Part shown: piece after piece, positions 8,479 through 16,859 of the stretch
How positions within the stretch are numbered: the stretch's first letter is position 1
How the letters are laid out: each line of letters opens with the position of its first letter
Source: Cloacimonetes bacterium UBA5210
GTDB lineage: Bacteria; Cloacimonadota; Cloacimonadia; Cloacimonadales; Cloacimonadaceae
Assembly (NCBI GenBank): GCA_002412625.1
Contig: DHVK01000023.1
Span: 92,871-156,870 of the forward strand
Direction of reading: 5' to 3'
DNA: 64,000 nucleotides
Notes under the pieces: generated by a model
What the model was told of the DNA's origin: nothing
The model's database searches: none
What the model saw: only the letters and a program-made list of their open reading frames with translations
Made by a program: the position numbers and the translations under genes

Positions 8479-9096
8479 TTACTTGGAGTAGAATTCGACG
8501 ATAAGACGCAGATCTACAGAGACCGGGATCTCGCTTGCGACAGGAATCTGATCGAAGCTGCCGCGCATATTTTCTTTATCTACAGTTAACCAGCTATAGG
8601 GTGAAGTGGTCTCAGAACGTTCCATCGCTTCCACCAGCATTTTCATGCTGCGGCTTTTGTGACGTACTTCCACGATATCCCCGGCCTTCATGAGGAAAGA
8701 AGGGATGTCCACTTTCTTGCCATTTACCATGAAATGACCGTGAGTTACAAACTGGCGGGACTGCATCCGGGTGGACGCGAAGCCCATGCGGTAAACAGTG
8801 TTGTCCAGACGGCGTTCCAAGAGTTGCATGAGGTTGTCGCCGGTAACTCCGGTAGCTTTGGCTGCCTTGGTAAAGTAGTTCTTGAACTGCTTTTCCATCA
8901 GGCAATAGGTGAGACGCAGTTTTTGCTTTTCGCGCAGGTGAACGCCATAATCAGACATCTTGCGACGCATTGTGCGGCCATGTTGTCCCGCGGGATACTT
9001 GCGTTTGGCAAGGATGCGGTCATATTTATTTGTGCCGAAAATGTTCTCGCCAAATCTGCGGCATATTCTTGCTTTTGGTCCGGTGTATCTAGCCAT
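8479..9096 (-). CDS. rpsD: 30S ribosomal protein S4
   Basis: 205 residues, standard length. It starts MARYTGPKARICRRFGE, with an S4 RNA-binding domain at about 95-155 (LERRLDNTVYRMGFASTRMQ and HGHFMVNGKKVDIPS). S4 nucleates 30S assembly at the 16S 5' domain; in some bacteria it represses its own operon. The N-terminus lacks the CxxC-x-C zinc set, so it is the zinc-free form, although S14 and L36 in this cluster keep their cysteines. It sits between rpsK and rpoA in the conserved alpha-operon order. Confidence 0.97.
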   Translation of the reverse strand: MARYTGPKARICRRFGENIFGTNKYDRILAKRKYPAGQHGRTMRRKMSDYGVHLREKQKLRLTYCLMEKQFKNYFTKAAKATGVTGDNLMQLLERRLDNTVYRMGFASTRMQSRQFVTHGHFMVNGKKVDIPSFLMKAGDIVEVRHKSRSMKMLVEAMERSETTSPYSWLTVDKENMRGSFDQIPVASEIPVSVDLRLIVEFYSK

Positions 9097-9105
9097 GATT
9101 TCTCC

Positions 9106-9495
9106 TTATATCCTTCTGGTTTTGGGGGGACGGCAACCGTTGTGGGGAATTGGGGTCTCGTCCTTGATCATGGTAACTTTGATACCGGCAGCATTTATCG
9201 CGCGGATCGAGGATTCTCTTCCACCACCCGGGCCTTTTACGATCACACCAACTTTTTGAATTCCCATCTCCACACCGGCTTTTGCCACTTCGGCAGCAGC
9301 CATCTGGGCGGCGAAGGGAGTGCTTTTGCGGGAGCCTTTGTAACCGATCTTGCCACCTGAGCTCCAGGCAAGCACGTTGCCGGAACGGTCGGTGAGCGAA
9401 ATGATCGTGTTATTGAAGCTAGAGTGCACAAAAACCAAGCCTTCGTCGAAGGAAAGGCGTACGCGTTTTTTCTTTACTCTGGTTTTCTTAGCCAT
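9106..9495 (-). CDS. rpsK: 30S ribosomal protein S11
   Basis: 129 residues, standard length. Recognised from SFNNTIISLTDRSGNVLAW, the GYKGSRKSTPFAAQMAA segment and the C-terminal ITMIKDETPIPHNGCRPPK-like stretch. S11 forms part of the 30S platform with S6, S18 and S21. The basic N-terminal extension (KKTRVKKKRV) is common. Conserved position between rpsM and rpsD. Confidence 0.97.
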   Translation of the reverse strand: MAKKTRVKKKRVRLSFDEGLVFVHSSFNNTIISLTDRSGNVLAWSSGGKIGYKGSRKSTPFAAQMAAAEVAKAGVEMGIQKVGVIVKGPGGGRESSIRAINAAGIKVTMIKDETPIPHNGCRPPKTRRI

Positions 9496-9506
9496 GAATC
9501 ATGCTC

Positions 9507-9875
9507 CTATTTCTTCTTCTTGATGGCGCTGGAACGGGGACCCTTACGAGTGCGGGCATTGGTATGGGTTCTCTGACCGCGCACGGGCAGGCCGCGTTTG
9601 TGACGCAGACCGCGATAGCAACCAATTTCCATGAGCCGTTTGATGTTCATGGCAACCTGGGTTCTCAAAGTACCTTCTACGATATAATCATTCTGGATGA
9701 TATCGCGCAAGATCTTTTCTTCATCTAATGATAGATCAGCAACTTTCTTCATGAAATCGATATTGGCTTTATGACATATCTCGATGGCCCGGCTTCTGCC
9801 GATGCCGAAGATATAGGTAAGACCAATGAAGAGCCGCTTTGTCTTGGGAATCTCAATACCTGCAATATGTGCCAA
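9507..9875 (-). CDS. rpsM: 30S ribosomal protein S13
   Basis: 122 residues, standard length. Starts MAHIAGIEIP and contains YIFGIGRSRA, CYRGLRHKRGLPVRGQRTHT and a basic tail ending IKKKK. S13 sits in the 30S head and contacts 50S (bridge B1) and P-site tRNA through its tail. It follows rpmJ, the usual first genes of the alpha operon. Confidence 0.97.
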   Translation of the reverse strand: MAHIAGIEIPKTKRLFIGLTYIFGIGRSRAIEICHKANIDFMKKVADLSLDEEKILRDIIQNDYIVEGTLRTQVAMNIKRLMEIGCYRGLRHKRGLPVRGQRTHTNARTRKGPRSSAIKKKK

Positions 9876-9890
9876 GTTGGTCCTCCTTTT

Positions 9891-10007
9891 TTAACCCTGT
9901 CTTTGCTTGTGTTTAGGGTTAGAGCTGCAGATAACTCGAATAACGCCATGGCGTTTGATTATTCTACAATCTTTGCAGATTATCTTTACTGATGCTTTGA
10001 CTTTCAT
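9891..10007 (-). CDS. rpmJ: 50S ribosomal protein L36
   Basis: 38 residues, found by translating the gap between infA and rpsM: MKVKASVKIICKDCRIIKRH, then GVIRVICSSNPKHKQRQG. The Cys-x2-Cys (11, 14), Cys27 and His33 make the zinc-binding form of L36. ATG at 10007 follows AAGGAG by 6 nt. L36 stabilises 23S rRNA folding in the 50S subunit. The zinc form together with zinc-type S14 suggests that zinc is not normally limiting for this organism. Confidence 0.95.
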   Translation of the reverse strand: MKVKASVKIICKDCRIIKRHGVIRVICSSNPKHKQRQG

Positions 10008-10022
10008 TGTTATCTCCTTGCG

Positions 10023-10040
10023 TTCCCCCGCAGGGGGGAA
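10023..10040. other. G/C-rich hairpin between infA and rpmJ
   Basis: A perfect 7-bp stem TTCCCCC / GGGGGAA with a four-base loop fills most of the 44-nt gap between infA and rpmJ. No T-run follows, so it is unlikely to terminate transcription; it may protect or punctuate the mRNA. Confidence 0.5.
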
Positions 10041-10051
10041 AGGCAATTCTC

Positions 10052-10270
10052 TTATTTATAGCGGTAAGTGATTCTGCCGCGGGAAAGATCGTAGGGAGAA
10101 AGCTCAACCTTCACTTTGTCCCCGGGCAGGATTCTTATATAGTTCATTCGCATCTTACCGGAAGAGTGGGCCAGTATCTCGTGCCCGTTCTCCAGTTCTA
10201 CGCGAAAAGTTGTGTTGGGAAGGGCTTCTGTGACCACGCCTTCCACTTCGATTACGCCGGATTTACTCAT
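10052..10270 (-). CDS. infA: Translation initiation factor IF-1
   Basis: 72 residues, exact family length. An OB-fold with the expected GVVTEALPNTTFRVELENGH start and the RILPGDKVKVELSPYDL and GRITYR elements. IF-1 blocks the A site of the 30S subunit and helps IF-2 and IF-3 in initiation. It lies between map and rpmJ as in many bacterial spc/alpha operons. Confidence 0.98.
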   Translation of the reverse strand: MSKSGVIEVEGVVTEALPNTTFRVELENGHEILAHSSGKMRMNYIRILPGDKVKVELSPYDLSRGRITYRYK

Positions 10271-10285
10271 GAATCTTCCTTCCCC

Positions 10286-11044
10286 TTATGCTTTTGTAAG
10301 TATTTCAGCTTCGGCTTCGGTGACCAGGATGCTGTGTTCGAAATGAGCCGACAGAGTACCGTCTGCAACGAAGAACTCCCAGCCTTTTTCGATTACCCGG
10401 TTTGTGCCGATGTTTACCATTGGTTCGATCGCCAGGGTCATACCGGCTTTCAGGCGAGGGCCGTAGCCTGCCCGACCGGTATTGGGGATCTGCGGTTCTT
10501 CGTGCAACTCGCGTCCCACACCGTGCCCGGTGAGGTCGTCTGCGGCGAAATATCCGCGGCTGCTGATGTAGGAACCGATCGCGCTGGAGATATCTCCAAC
10601 TCTGGCTCCTGCTACAGCTGTCCGGATACCGATTTCCAGGGCAGTGAGGGTCGCTTCCATCAAATCGGAGGCTTCACTGCTGATGGATCCCACGCCGTAA
10701 GTGCGGGCTGCATCGCCATAATAACCATCTTTGATTACGCCGACATCGATGCCGATGATGTCACCTTCTGCCAGAACAACTTGCTTCGAGGGAATGCCAT
10801 GCACGATTCCGCTGTTCACGGAAGTGCAGAGAGTGCCCGGGAATGGTTTGAGACCGGGAACCTGATATCCCTTGAAGGCAGGTTTGCCACCGCGGTCGCG
10901 GATAAAGCTCTCGGCATATGCGTCCAGTTCCCATGTGGAAACACCGGGTTTCATCATAGACTCAAGAGTATCCAGCAACTCGCCGATAATCCGGCTGGCG
11001 GCTCTTATTTTCTGTATCTCGGAGGGTGACTTCAGATAGATCAT
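10286..11044 (-). CDS. map: Type I methionine aminopeptidase
   Basis: 252 residues, standard length. Removes the N-terminal Met from new proteins. Metal ligands of the pita-bread fold are visible in context: IIGIDVGVIKDGYYGDAA (two Asp), GHGVGRELHEEP (His), MTLAIEPM (Glu) and FEHSILVTE (Glu). It follows secY by 2 nt; no strong ribosome-binding site is visible, so its translation probably depends on coupling. adk, which often lies between secY and map, is not here. Confidence 0.97.
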   Translation of the reverse strand: MIYLKSPSEIQKIRAASRIIGELLDTLESMMKPGVSTWELDAYAESFIRDRGGKPAFKGYQVPGLKPFPGTLCTSVNSGIVHGIPSKQVVLAEGDIIGIDVGVIKDGYYGDAARTYGVGSISSEASDLMEATLTALEIGIRTAVAGARVGDISSAIGSYISSRGYFAADDLTGHGVGRELHEEPQIPNTGRAGYGPRLKAGMTLAIEPMVNIGTNRVIEKGWEFFVADGTLSAHFEHSILVTEAEAEILTKA

Positions 11045-11046
11045 AC

Positions 11047-12360
11047 TTAACTGCTGCGTCCGCGGAGCTTACCTTTTTTCATGAATCCGTCGTAATGACG
11101 CATCACAAGGTGCGATTCGATTTGCTGTAAAGTATCCAGGGCTACACCGACTACGATGATGAGTCCGGTTCCGCCAAAATAGAACGGCAGATCAAAACGG
11201 TGGCTCATGACCTCAGGCAGTAAAGCTACAAATGCGAAGAATACAGCGCCGGGCAGAGTGATCCTGGTGAGCACGGTGTTGATGTACTCAGCAGTTTTCT
11301 TGCCGGGTTTCTTGCCGGGAATGTGACCACCATACTTCACCATATTCTCTGCCATCTCGGTAGGATTGAGCACGATGGCAGTGTAGAAATAAGCAAAGAA
11401 GATGATCAGCGTTACATACAGAAGCGTGTAAAGCGCTGCACCGGGAGATAACCAGCGTTGGATGGTGACCCAAAATCCGCCGCTGCTACCAAAGAAGGCA
11501 GCAATGGTGGCCGGGAACATCAGTACGCTCTGGGCAAAGATGATGGGGATCACACCCGCGGTGTTTACGCGCAGGGGAATGTATGTGCTTTGACCGCCAT
11601 AAACTCTGCGTCCGACAATGCGCTTGGCATATTGTACCGGAATCTTGCGGGTGGCTTCAGTCACATAGATCACCGCAGCAGTAACCGCTACCATGAGGGC
11701 AACCGCGAATACGGCTTTCCAGGCATAGGTGGGCTCTGCGCCAATCTTTTGGAACATTCTGATGAAACCTTCCGGGTAGCGGGCAATGATGCCGGCAAAG
11801 ATGATCAGCGATATGCCGTTCCCGATGCCGTGTTCAGTGATTTGCTCACCGAGCCACATAACGATCATGGTTCCCGTTACCAGAGTGACAATCCCGGTAA
11901 AATGAAACAGAGGCCCTGCAACAGGCACCACACCACCACTAAGATTGGTAAGCCAAATGGTGATGGTTATAGCATTGAAGGCACCAAGGCCGACCGTGCC
12001 GTAACGGGTGATCTGGTTCAGTTTCTTCTGTCCTTCAGCGCCTTCTTTGCGCAGTTTCTCGAAATAGGGAATGATGCTGCCCAAAAGCTGGATCACGATC
12101 GATGCCGTGATATAGGGCATGATTCCCAAAGCAAAAACCGATGCACGTTCGAAGTTCCCGCCTACGAAGAGATCGAGCAGGCCAAAAAGAGTGTTTCCAC
12201 CCTCTCTGGCTCCCTCAAAGAACGCTTGCAGCGCTGTGGCATCAACACCGGGAATGGGCACAAAACTGCCCATGCGGTAGAGCACCAGGAAAAGCGCTGT
12301 AAACAGGATCTTCTTCTTTAGGTCCGGAATCCGGAACATGTTTGTCATAGTCTTAAGCAA
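11047..12360 (-). CDS. secY: Protein translocase subunit SecY
   Basis: 437 residues with about ten membrane helices. The plug/first helix region reads YRMGSFVPIPGVD, and GNGISLIIFAGI, the RRVYGGQSTYIPLRVNTAGVIP-type segment and the C-terminal YDGFMKKGKLRGR are diagnostic. It forms the SecYEG channel for export, used here by the many signal-peptide proteins of the window. The start is taken as TTG at 12360, since GGAGG at the end of rplO is 8-9 nt upstream; an ATG four codons later is too far from that site. It is translationally coupled to rplO. Confidence 0.97.
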   Translation of the reverse strand: MLKTMTNMFRIPDLKKKILFTALFLVLYRMGSFVPIPGVDATALQAFFEGAREGGNTLFGLLDLFVGGNFERASVFALGIMPYITASIVIQLLGSIIPYFEKLRKEGAEGQKKLNQITRYGTVGLGAFNAITITIWLTNLSGGVVPVAGPLFHFTGIVTLVTGTMIVMWLGEQITEHGIGNGISLIIFAGIIARYPEGFIRMFQKIGAEPTYAWKAVFAVALMVAVTAAVIYVTEATRKIPVQYAKRIVGRRVYGGQSTYIPLRVNTAGVIPIIFAQSVLMFPATIAAFFGSSGGFWVTIQRWLSPGAALYTLLYVTLIIFFAYFYTAIVLNPTEMAENMVKYGGHIPGKKPGKKTAEYINTVLTRITLPGAVFFAFVALLPEVMSHRFDLPFYFGGTGLIIVVGVALDTLQQIESHLVMRHYDGFMKKGKLRGRSS

Positions 12361-12361
12361 A

Positions 12362-12817
12362 TTAAACTACCTCCGCCTTGCCGCCGTTCTTTTCGATGAG
12401 CGCTTTAGCGTTTTTAGAGAAAGCGTTCGCTTTGATATGAACGGCTTTGGTGAATTCTTCAGTAGTTCCGGCGAGCACTTTCACCGGAGCTTTGGCTTTT
12501 TGACCTTTAGATGGGATCAAGCCCATTGCTTCGAGCTTGGCGATGTCAAATTCGTTCTCTTCCAGACCTACCAGACGGGATAGGTTCAGGCTGCGATAGC
12601 TCACCCGGAAGATGTTCTTAAATCCGCGTTTGGGCAGACGACGGTTGATGGGCATCTGGCCGCCTTCAAAAGAAGGACGGACATTGCCACCGGCGCGAGA
12701 TGACTGGCCCTTGTGTCCACGTCCGGCCTGATGACCGTGACCTGAACCCTGACCTTTACCAAGGCGCTTTTTGTTCTTTCTGCCGGCTGGTCTGCCAAGA
12801 TTGCTGAGTGTTAACAT
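12362..12817 (-). CDS. rplO: 50S ribosomal protein L15
   Basis: 151 residues. The Gly-rich N-terminus (KRLGKGQGSGHGHQAGRGHK) and FEGGQMPINRRLPKRGF are typical of L15, which organises the 50S core. Its stop codon nearly abuts the secY start, and its last codons supply the secY ribosome-binding site. Standard length and position. Confidence 0.97.
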   Translation of the reverse strand: MLTLSNLGRPAGRKNKKRLGKGQGSGHGHQAGRGHKGQSSRAGGNVRPSFEGGQMPINRRLPKRGFKNIFRVSYRSLNLSRLVGLEENEFDIAKLEAMGLIPSKGQKAKAPVKVLAGTTEEFTKAVHIKANAFSKNAKALIEKNGGKAEVV

Positions 12818-12819
12818 GT

Positions 12820-13008
12820 TTATTCTCCCTGCACTTCTTCTACTTTTACCAGGTATGATACTTTGTTGATCATACCACGGATAACGGGGTTGTCGTCATG
12901 AACACGGCTACTGTTCATCTTGTTCAGACCAAGGGATTTCACAACCCGCTTGTGGGCTTCAATACGATTTATGGTGCTGCGGATTAGGGTTACTTTTATC
13001 TTATTCAT
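12820..13008 (-). CDS. rpmD: 50S ribosomal protein L30
   Basis: 62 residues, standard length. Contains VTLIRSTINRIEAHKRVVKS followed by LGLNKMNS, the L30 signature, and a short acidic tail. The ATG overlaps the rpsE stop by four bases. L30 sits on the surface of the 50S subunit and is dispensable in some bacteria, but its place between rpsE and rplO is conserved. Confidence 0.95.
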   Translation of the reverse strand: MNKIKVTLIRSTINRIEAHKRVVKSLGLNKMNSSRVHDDNPVIRGMINKVSYLVKVEEVQGE

Positions 13009-13526
13009 TTCTCCTCCCGGCCTGTGAGCTGAGCAACAGTCTTGTTGCGCAAACGGGCTACTTCAGAGATGGTGCGCATGGATTTCAGGCCATTGACGGT
13101 AGCCTTCACCACGTTCGTGGGGGTGTTGCTGCCCATCGATTTGCACAAGATGTTCTGGATTCCGGCGGCTTCGAAGATGGCACGGGCGGTGTTCCCTGCG
13201 ATAACTCCGGTACCCGGAGAAGCAGGCTTGATCATCACTTTGCTGGCGCCAAAACGGGCCACGATCTCGTGAGGCACGGTGCCTCTCACGATCGGTACGC
13301 GGAACATGCTTTTCACAGCCTTTTCTTTGGCTTTGCGAATCGCATCTACGATTTCGTTTGCCTTGCCGCTGCCAACGCCCACGTTGCCGGCCTTATCTCC
13401 CACCACTACGATCGCGGAAAAGGAGAAATTACGGCCACCTTTCACTACTTTGGCTACGCGTTTGGTATCGATAATCTTCTCTACCAGGGTTTCTTCTTCT
13501 TGATTATGATTGTGTTGGTAATTCAA
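13005..13526 (-). CDS. rpsE: 30S ribosomal protein S5
   Basis: 173 residues from a TTG start at 13526, which follows AGGAGG by 5 nt and does not overlap rplR. An upstream in-frame start at 13571 would add 15 residues unlike S5 and overlap rplR, so I reject it. The double-stranded RNA-binding N-domain (VVKGGRNFSFSAIVVVGDKA) and the C-domain SPGTGVIAGNTARAIFEAAG are clear. S5 acts in decoding accuracy and 30S assembly. The N-terminal Gln/Asn/His-rich stretch before residue 20 is unusual. Confidence 0.96.
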   Translation of the reverse strand: MNYQHNHNQEEETLVEKIIDTKRVAKVVKGGRNFSFSAIVVVGDKAGNVGVGSGKANEIVDAIRKAKEKAVKSMFRVPIVRGTVPHEIVARFGASKVMIKPASPGTGVIAGNTARAIFEAAGIQNILCKSMGSNTPTNVVKATVNGLKSMRTISEVARLRNKTVAQLTGREEK

Positions 13527-13539
13527 GCTATCCTCCTGT

Positions 13540-13911
13540 TTAGAACTCGAGCCCGGCTTTGCGGGCGCCATCGGCCAAAGCTTTTACTCGGCCATGATAC
13601 TTATATCCGGCACGATCGAAGGCGATGGTTTTGATTCCGGCTGCCAAAGCAATTTCACCAATCTTGAGGCCAACCAGCTGACTTAACTCAGTCTTGGTTT
13701 TGGCTTCGCCAGCGGAGAAATCTTTGGCTTTGGAAGACATCGAGCACAAGGTGATACCCTTGCTGTCGTCGATAATCTGCGCGTAGATGTGTTTGTTTGA
13801 ACGAAATACTGCCAAGCGCGGACGCTCGCTACTGCCGGAAAGGCGTTTGCGAATTGCGGCGCGACGGCGGTCACGTAATGAACTCTTTATCTTAGTTACG
13901 GATTTTATCAT
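13540..13911 (-). CDS. rplR: 50S ribosomal protein L18
   Basis: 123 residues, standard length. It has RRRAAIRKRLSGSSERPRLA and the C-terminal FDRAGYKYHGRVKALADGAR that define L18, which binds 5S rRNA with L5 and L25. Position between rplF and rpsE is conserved. Confidence 0.97.
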   Translation of the reverse strand: MIKSVTKIKSSLRDRRRAAIRKRLSGSSERPRLAVFRSNKHIYAQIIDDSKGITLCSMSSKAKDFSAGEAKTKTELSQLVGLKIGEIALAAGIKTIAFDRAGYKYHGRVKALADGARKAGLEF

Positions 13912-13924
13912 TTTTCATTACCCC

Positions 13925-14497
13925 TTATTTGCTTCCGGCTTTTCCGGCCTTGATGGTAACGTGTTCGTCGTTATAACGAACGCCTTTACCTTTGTAATTC
14001 TCCGGAGGACGACAGCCACGCACTTCAGCGGCAAACTGACCAACCATCTGCTTGTTGATTCCCTCGATGGTGATGATGCTGGTAAAATCGCTTCTACCGC
14101 CCTTGGAACGCGGTACCGGTGTGGCAACCACGGTCAGGCCTTCGGGAACGCGCAACAGGATATCGTGAGAGAAGCCCAAAGCGAGCTTTAACCACGGACC
14201 CACGATTTCGGAGCTGTATCCGGTTCCGATGATGTGGAGGGTCTTTTTGAAGCCTTCGCTGACGCCGGTCACCATATTCTGGATGAGGGCGCGGGACAGG
14301 CCATGCACTGCGCGCTGGTTCTTTGTATCGTCTAATCGCTTTACTGTAAGTACGTTATCTTCAAGCTCGAGGCTGATGCCGTGCATCAGATTATAGCTGA
14401 GTTCGCCCAGCTTACCTTTCACGGTTATGGTATTGTCTTCTATCTTTACAGATACATCGGAGCTAAGCTTGATAGGTGCTTTTCCTATGCGGGACAT
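13925..14497 (-). CDS. rplF: 50S ribosomal protein L6
   Basis: 190 residues, slightly longer than the usual 176-180. Starts MSRIGKAPIKL and has the C-terminal RRPPENYKGKGVRY-like motif (seen as CRPPENYKGKGVRYNDE). Two related L6 domains are expected. L6 lies near the GTPase-associated region and the sarcin-ricin loop. Confidence 0.96.
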   Translation of the reverse strand: MSRIGKAPIKLSSDVSVKIEDNTITVKGKLGELSYNLMHGISLELEDNVLTVKRLDDTKNQRAVHGLSRALIQNMVTGVSEGFKKTLHIIGTGYSSEIVGPWLKLALGFSHDILLRVPEGLTVVATPVPRSKGGRSDFTSIITIEGINKQMVGQFAAEVRGCRPPENYKGKGVRYNDEHVTIKAGKAGSK

Positions 14498-14506
14498 TAC
14501 TACCTC

Positions 14507-14920
14507 CTACCAAACACGGCAGACATACTCGCCGCCCACGTGGTTAATTCTGGCATCACGGTCGACCATCACTCCCGAGGAAGTGGAGACGATCGCGCAA
14601 CCGGTATTATTATACACGCTTGGCATTTTGTCTGCTTTGACGTAAACACGTCTTCCGGGTTTAGAAACTCTAACTAACCCTTGCATTACAGGTCGTCCAT
14701 CATTGGTGTAACGCAGGATTACCAATATACGTTTGTAATTGAACTTGTGCTCCGGATCTTTGTCTAATACTTGAAAGCTATTTACAAAGTTTTCCTCAGC
14801 AAGGATCCTCACCAGCGCTTCGACTATTTTGCTGTGATTGACGATCACTTGTGAGTGTCCGGCACGATATGCATTGCGGATCTTTGTCAATGCATCAGCT
14901 ATCGGATCAGATACGCTCAT
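14507..14920 (-). CDS. rpsH: 30S ribosomal protein S8
   Basis: 137 residues, near the usual 130. Starts MSVSDPIADALTKIRNAYRA and ends with the S8 signature GVMVDRDARINHVGGEYVC. S8 binds the central domain of 16S rRNA and in Escherichia coli represses the spc operon; whether it does so here cannot be seen. Confidence 0.97.
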   Translation of the reverse strand: MSVSDPIADALTKIRNAYRAGHSQVIVNHSKIVEALVRILAEENFVNSFQVLDKDPEHKFNYKRILVILRYTNDGRPVMQGLVRVSKPGRRVYVKADKMPSVYNNTGCAIVSTSSGVMVDRDARINHVGGEYVCRVW

Positions 14921-14938
14921 TTATATCTCCTTAGGTTT

Positions 14939-15124
14939 TTACCAGCTACTTCTGGTGATTCCGGGGATTTGTCCCTCGGAAGCATACTTGCGGAAGCAAA
15001 GGCGGCACATGCCAAAATGGCGCATGTACGCACGCGGACGACCGCAGAGTTTGCAACGGTTATACTTTCTAACGTTGAACTTGGGAGTTCTTTGTTGCTT
15101 TATGATCAATGATTTCTTTGCCAC
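14939..15124 (-). CDS. rpsN: 30S ribosomal protein S14, zinc-binding type
   Basis: 61 residues, the short zinc form of S14 (also called rpsZ). Cys24-x2-Cys27 and Cys40-x2-Cys43 are the zinc ligands, within NRCKLCGRPRAYMRHFGMCR. S14 is a late-assembling protein of the 30S head. Conserved position between rplE and rpsH. Confidence 0.97.
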   Translation of the reverse strand: MAKKSLIIKQQRTPKFNVRKYNRCKLCGRPRAYMRHFGMCRLCFRKYASEGQIPGITRSSW

Positions 15125-15133
15125 AATATCTCC

Positions 15134-15679
15134 TTACTCGGCTCTTTGGAACGGCATGCCGAGTTCGCGCAGGAGCTGACGGCACTCTTCGTCGTTGTGA
15201 GCATTGGTTACGATGGTGATGTTCATTCCGCGAACAGCATCCACCTTATCAAATTCGATTTCGGGGAAGATCGTCTGTTCTTTGACGCCGAAGCTATAAT
15301 TGCCTCTGCCGTCAAAAGAATCGGATTTAATCCCGCGAAAGTCACGAATCCTGGGTATGGCAATGGAGATCAGGCGATCGAAGAATTCATACATCACTTC
15401 GTCACGCAAGGTCACCTTGCAACCGATGGGCATACCCTGACGCAGCTTGAAGTTGGATATGGATTTTCGGGCTTTGGTGATCAGGACCTTGCGGCCGGTA
15501 ATCTGTTCCATATCTTTCACAGCGTTGTCCAGAAATGCTTTGTTCTGAGTGGCGCTTCCCACACCCATGCTAACCACAATCTTCAACATTTTGGGCACCT
15601 GATGAGGGTTCTTGTAACCAAAATGCTTGGTAAGGGCGGGAATTACCTGGCTCTTATATTTCTCTTTGAGTCGGTTCAT
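15134..15679 (-). CDS. rplE: 50S ribosomal protein L5
   Basis: 181 residues from ATG 15679, preceded by AAGGAG; the open frame extends 22 codons further up but that stretch overlaps rplX and does not look like L5. The motifs YKNPHQVPKMLKIVVSMGVG, ITGRKVLITKARKSI and the C-terminal MNITIVTNAHNDEECRQLL are typical. L5 binds 5S rRNA and bridges to the 30S head. Confidence 0.96.
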   Translation of the reverse strand: MNRLKEKYKSQVIPALTKHFGYKNPHQVPKMLKIVVSMGVGSATQNKAFLDNAVKDMEQITGRKVLITKARKSISNFKLRQGMPIGCKVTLRDEVMYEFFDRLISIAIPRIRDFRGIKSDSFDGRGNYSFGVKEQTIFPEIEFDKVDAVRGMNITIVTNAHNDEECRQLLRELGMPFQRAE

Positions 15680-15695
15680 TATATTCGCTCCTTGT

Positions 15696-16013
15696 TTACA
15701 GCTCGTCGCCGGATTTCTTGCACACGCGGATCCGACGGCCTTCACGCAGCTGGATCACGGGTTTTGACACCGTGCCCAGTTTCTCGTTGAAGAGCATCAC
15801 GTTCGAAGCATTGACTGCCGCTTCTTTGGTGATGATCCCACCTTGGGGATTGCGTTGACTGGGTTTTGCGTGTTTCTTGATCAGGTTTACTTTTTCCACG
15901 ATCACGCGACCGGTCTTCGGATAGGCTCTCAGCACATGGCCTTTCTTGCCTTTATCTTCGCCGGATATGACCACTACAAAGTCACCTTTTTTCAGATTAA
16001 GTTTCTTATCCAC
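15696..16013 (-). CDS. rplX: 50S ribosomal protein L24
   Basis: 105 residues, standard length. A KOW-type start (KKGDFVVVISGEDKGKKGHV) followed by IVEKVNLIKKHAKPSQRNPQ. L24 is an assembly initiator of the 50S subunit near the tunnel exit. Conserved position between rplN and rplE. Confidence 0.97.
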   Translation of the reverse strand: MDKKLNLKKGDFVVVISGEDKGKKGHVLRAYPKTGRVIVEKVNLIKKHAKPSQRNPQGGIITKEAAVNASNVMLFNEKLGTVSKPVIQLREGRRIRVCKKSGDEL

Positions 16014-16021
16014 GCTTCCTC

Positions 16022-16390
16022 CTACAATACTTCCGGAGCAAGAGATACGATCTTCATGTATCCGGCTTCACGCAGTTCACGGGCGACCGGGCCAAAGATA
16101 CGGGTTCCCTTGGGCTCGTGTTTATCATCAATTACTACCGCCGCGTTATCCGAAAAACGGATGTAAGATCCGTCCGGACGACGTACTTCTTTGGCAGTAC
16201 GCACGATCACGGCTTTTTCGACGGCACTTTTCTTCACCTTACCACCGGGAGTGGCGGATTTGATGGCGACCACGATAACATCACCCACGGAGGCATACTT
16301 GCGTTTGGAGCCGCCGAGGACCTTGATGCACATGGCTTTCTTTGCGCCGGAGTTATCGGCGATATTCAATACAGTTTGAACTTGAATCAT
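16022..16390 (-). CDS. rplN: 50S ribosomal protein L14
   Basis: 122 residues, the exact family length, from ATG 16390 (MIQVQTVLNIADNSGAKK); a TTG two codons upstream is also in frame but less likely, as GGGG lies 7 nt before this ATG. Ends IVSLAPEVL. L14 sits at the subunit interface and contacts 16S rRNA helix 14. Confidence 0.97.
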   Translation of the reverse strand: MIQVQTVLNIADNSGAKKAMCIKVLGGSKRKYASVGDVIVVAIKSATPGGKVKKSAVEKAVIVRTAKEVRRPDGSYIRFSDNAAVVIDDKHEPKGTRIFGPVARELREAGYMKIVSLAPEVL

Positions 16391-16402
16391 TCCCAAACCC
16401 CT

Positions 16403-16663
16403 TTATTTACTTTTCTCGACAATCTTGTGCAGAGTCCAGCGTTTGCGTGCGCTGAGCGGACGTGATTCCTGGATTTGCACAATATCGCCTTCGCGAGCTT
16501 CGTTGTTCTCGTCGTGAGCCATAAATTTCTTATGGCGACGAACGGTCTTTTTATATAGCGGGTGGATGTATTGGCGTTGAACCCGGACGACGATACTCTT
16601 GTCGTTCTTATCCGAAACCACTACACCTTCTTTGATCATTTTACGTACGTTTTCCACTTTCAC
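16403..16663 (-). CDS. rpsQ: 30S ribosomal protein S17
   Basis: 86 residues, standard length. The OB-fold protein shows GVVVSDKNDKSIVVRVQRQ, HPLYKKTVRRHKKFMAHDE and IQESRPLSARKRWTL. S17 is an early-binding protein of the 30S 5' domain. Between rpmC and rplN as usual. Confidence 0.97.
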   Translation of the reverse strand: MKVENVRKMIKEGVVVSDKNDKSIVVRVQRQYIHPLYKKTVRRHKKFMAHDENNEAREGDIVQIQESRPLSARKRWTLHKIVEKSK

Positions 16664-16664
16664 C

Positions 16665-16859
16665 TCAAGCCTTTAGCTCTTTTTCTTTGATGATGGTGTT
16701 GATCCGGGCAATTTCGCGTCTGGCGATCCGGATTCGATCGGTGCGATCGAGCAGGTTTTTGGCTTTTTGGAAGCGCAAGTTAAAGAGCTCGATGCGGAGT
16801 TCTTCAATTCTGGCCTGCAGCTCGTGGGGGCTGAGGTCACGGATTTCTTCGATCTTCAT
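16665..16859 (-). CDS. rpmC: 50S ribosomal protein L29
   Basis: 64 residues, standard length. Two helices with the L29 motif ELRIELFNLRFQKA and the RIRIARREIARINTII end. The start overlaps the rplP stop by four bases. L29 lies at the tunnel exit next to L23 and helps form the docking site for SRP and trigger factor. Confidence 0.97.
   Translation of the reverse strand: MKIEEIRDLSPHELQARIEELRIELFNLRFQKAKNLLDRTDRIRIARREIARINTIIKEKELKA

Noticed and set aside
13527..13571. The upstream rpsE start adding 15 residues
   Set aside because: It overlaps the rplR stop, adds residues unlike S5 and ignores the AGGAGG five bases before TTG 13526.
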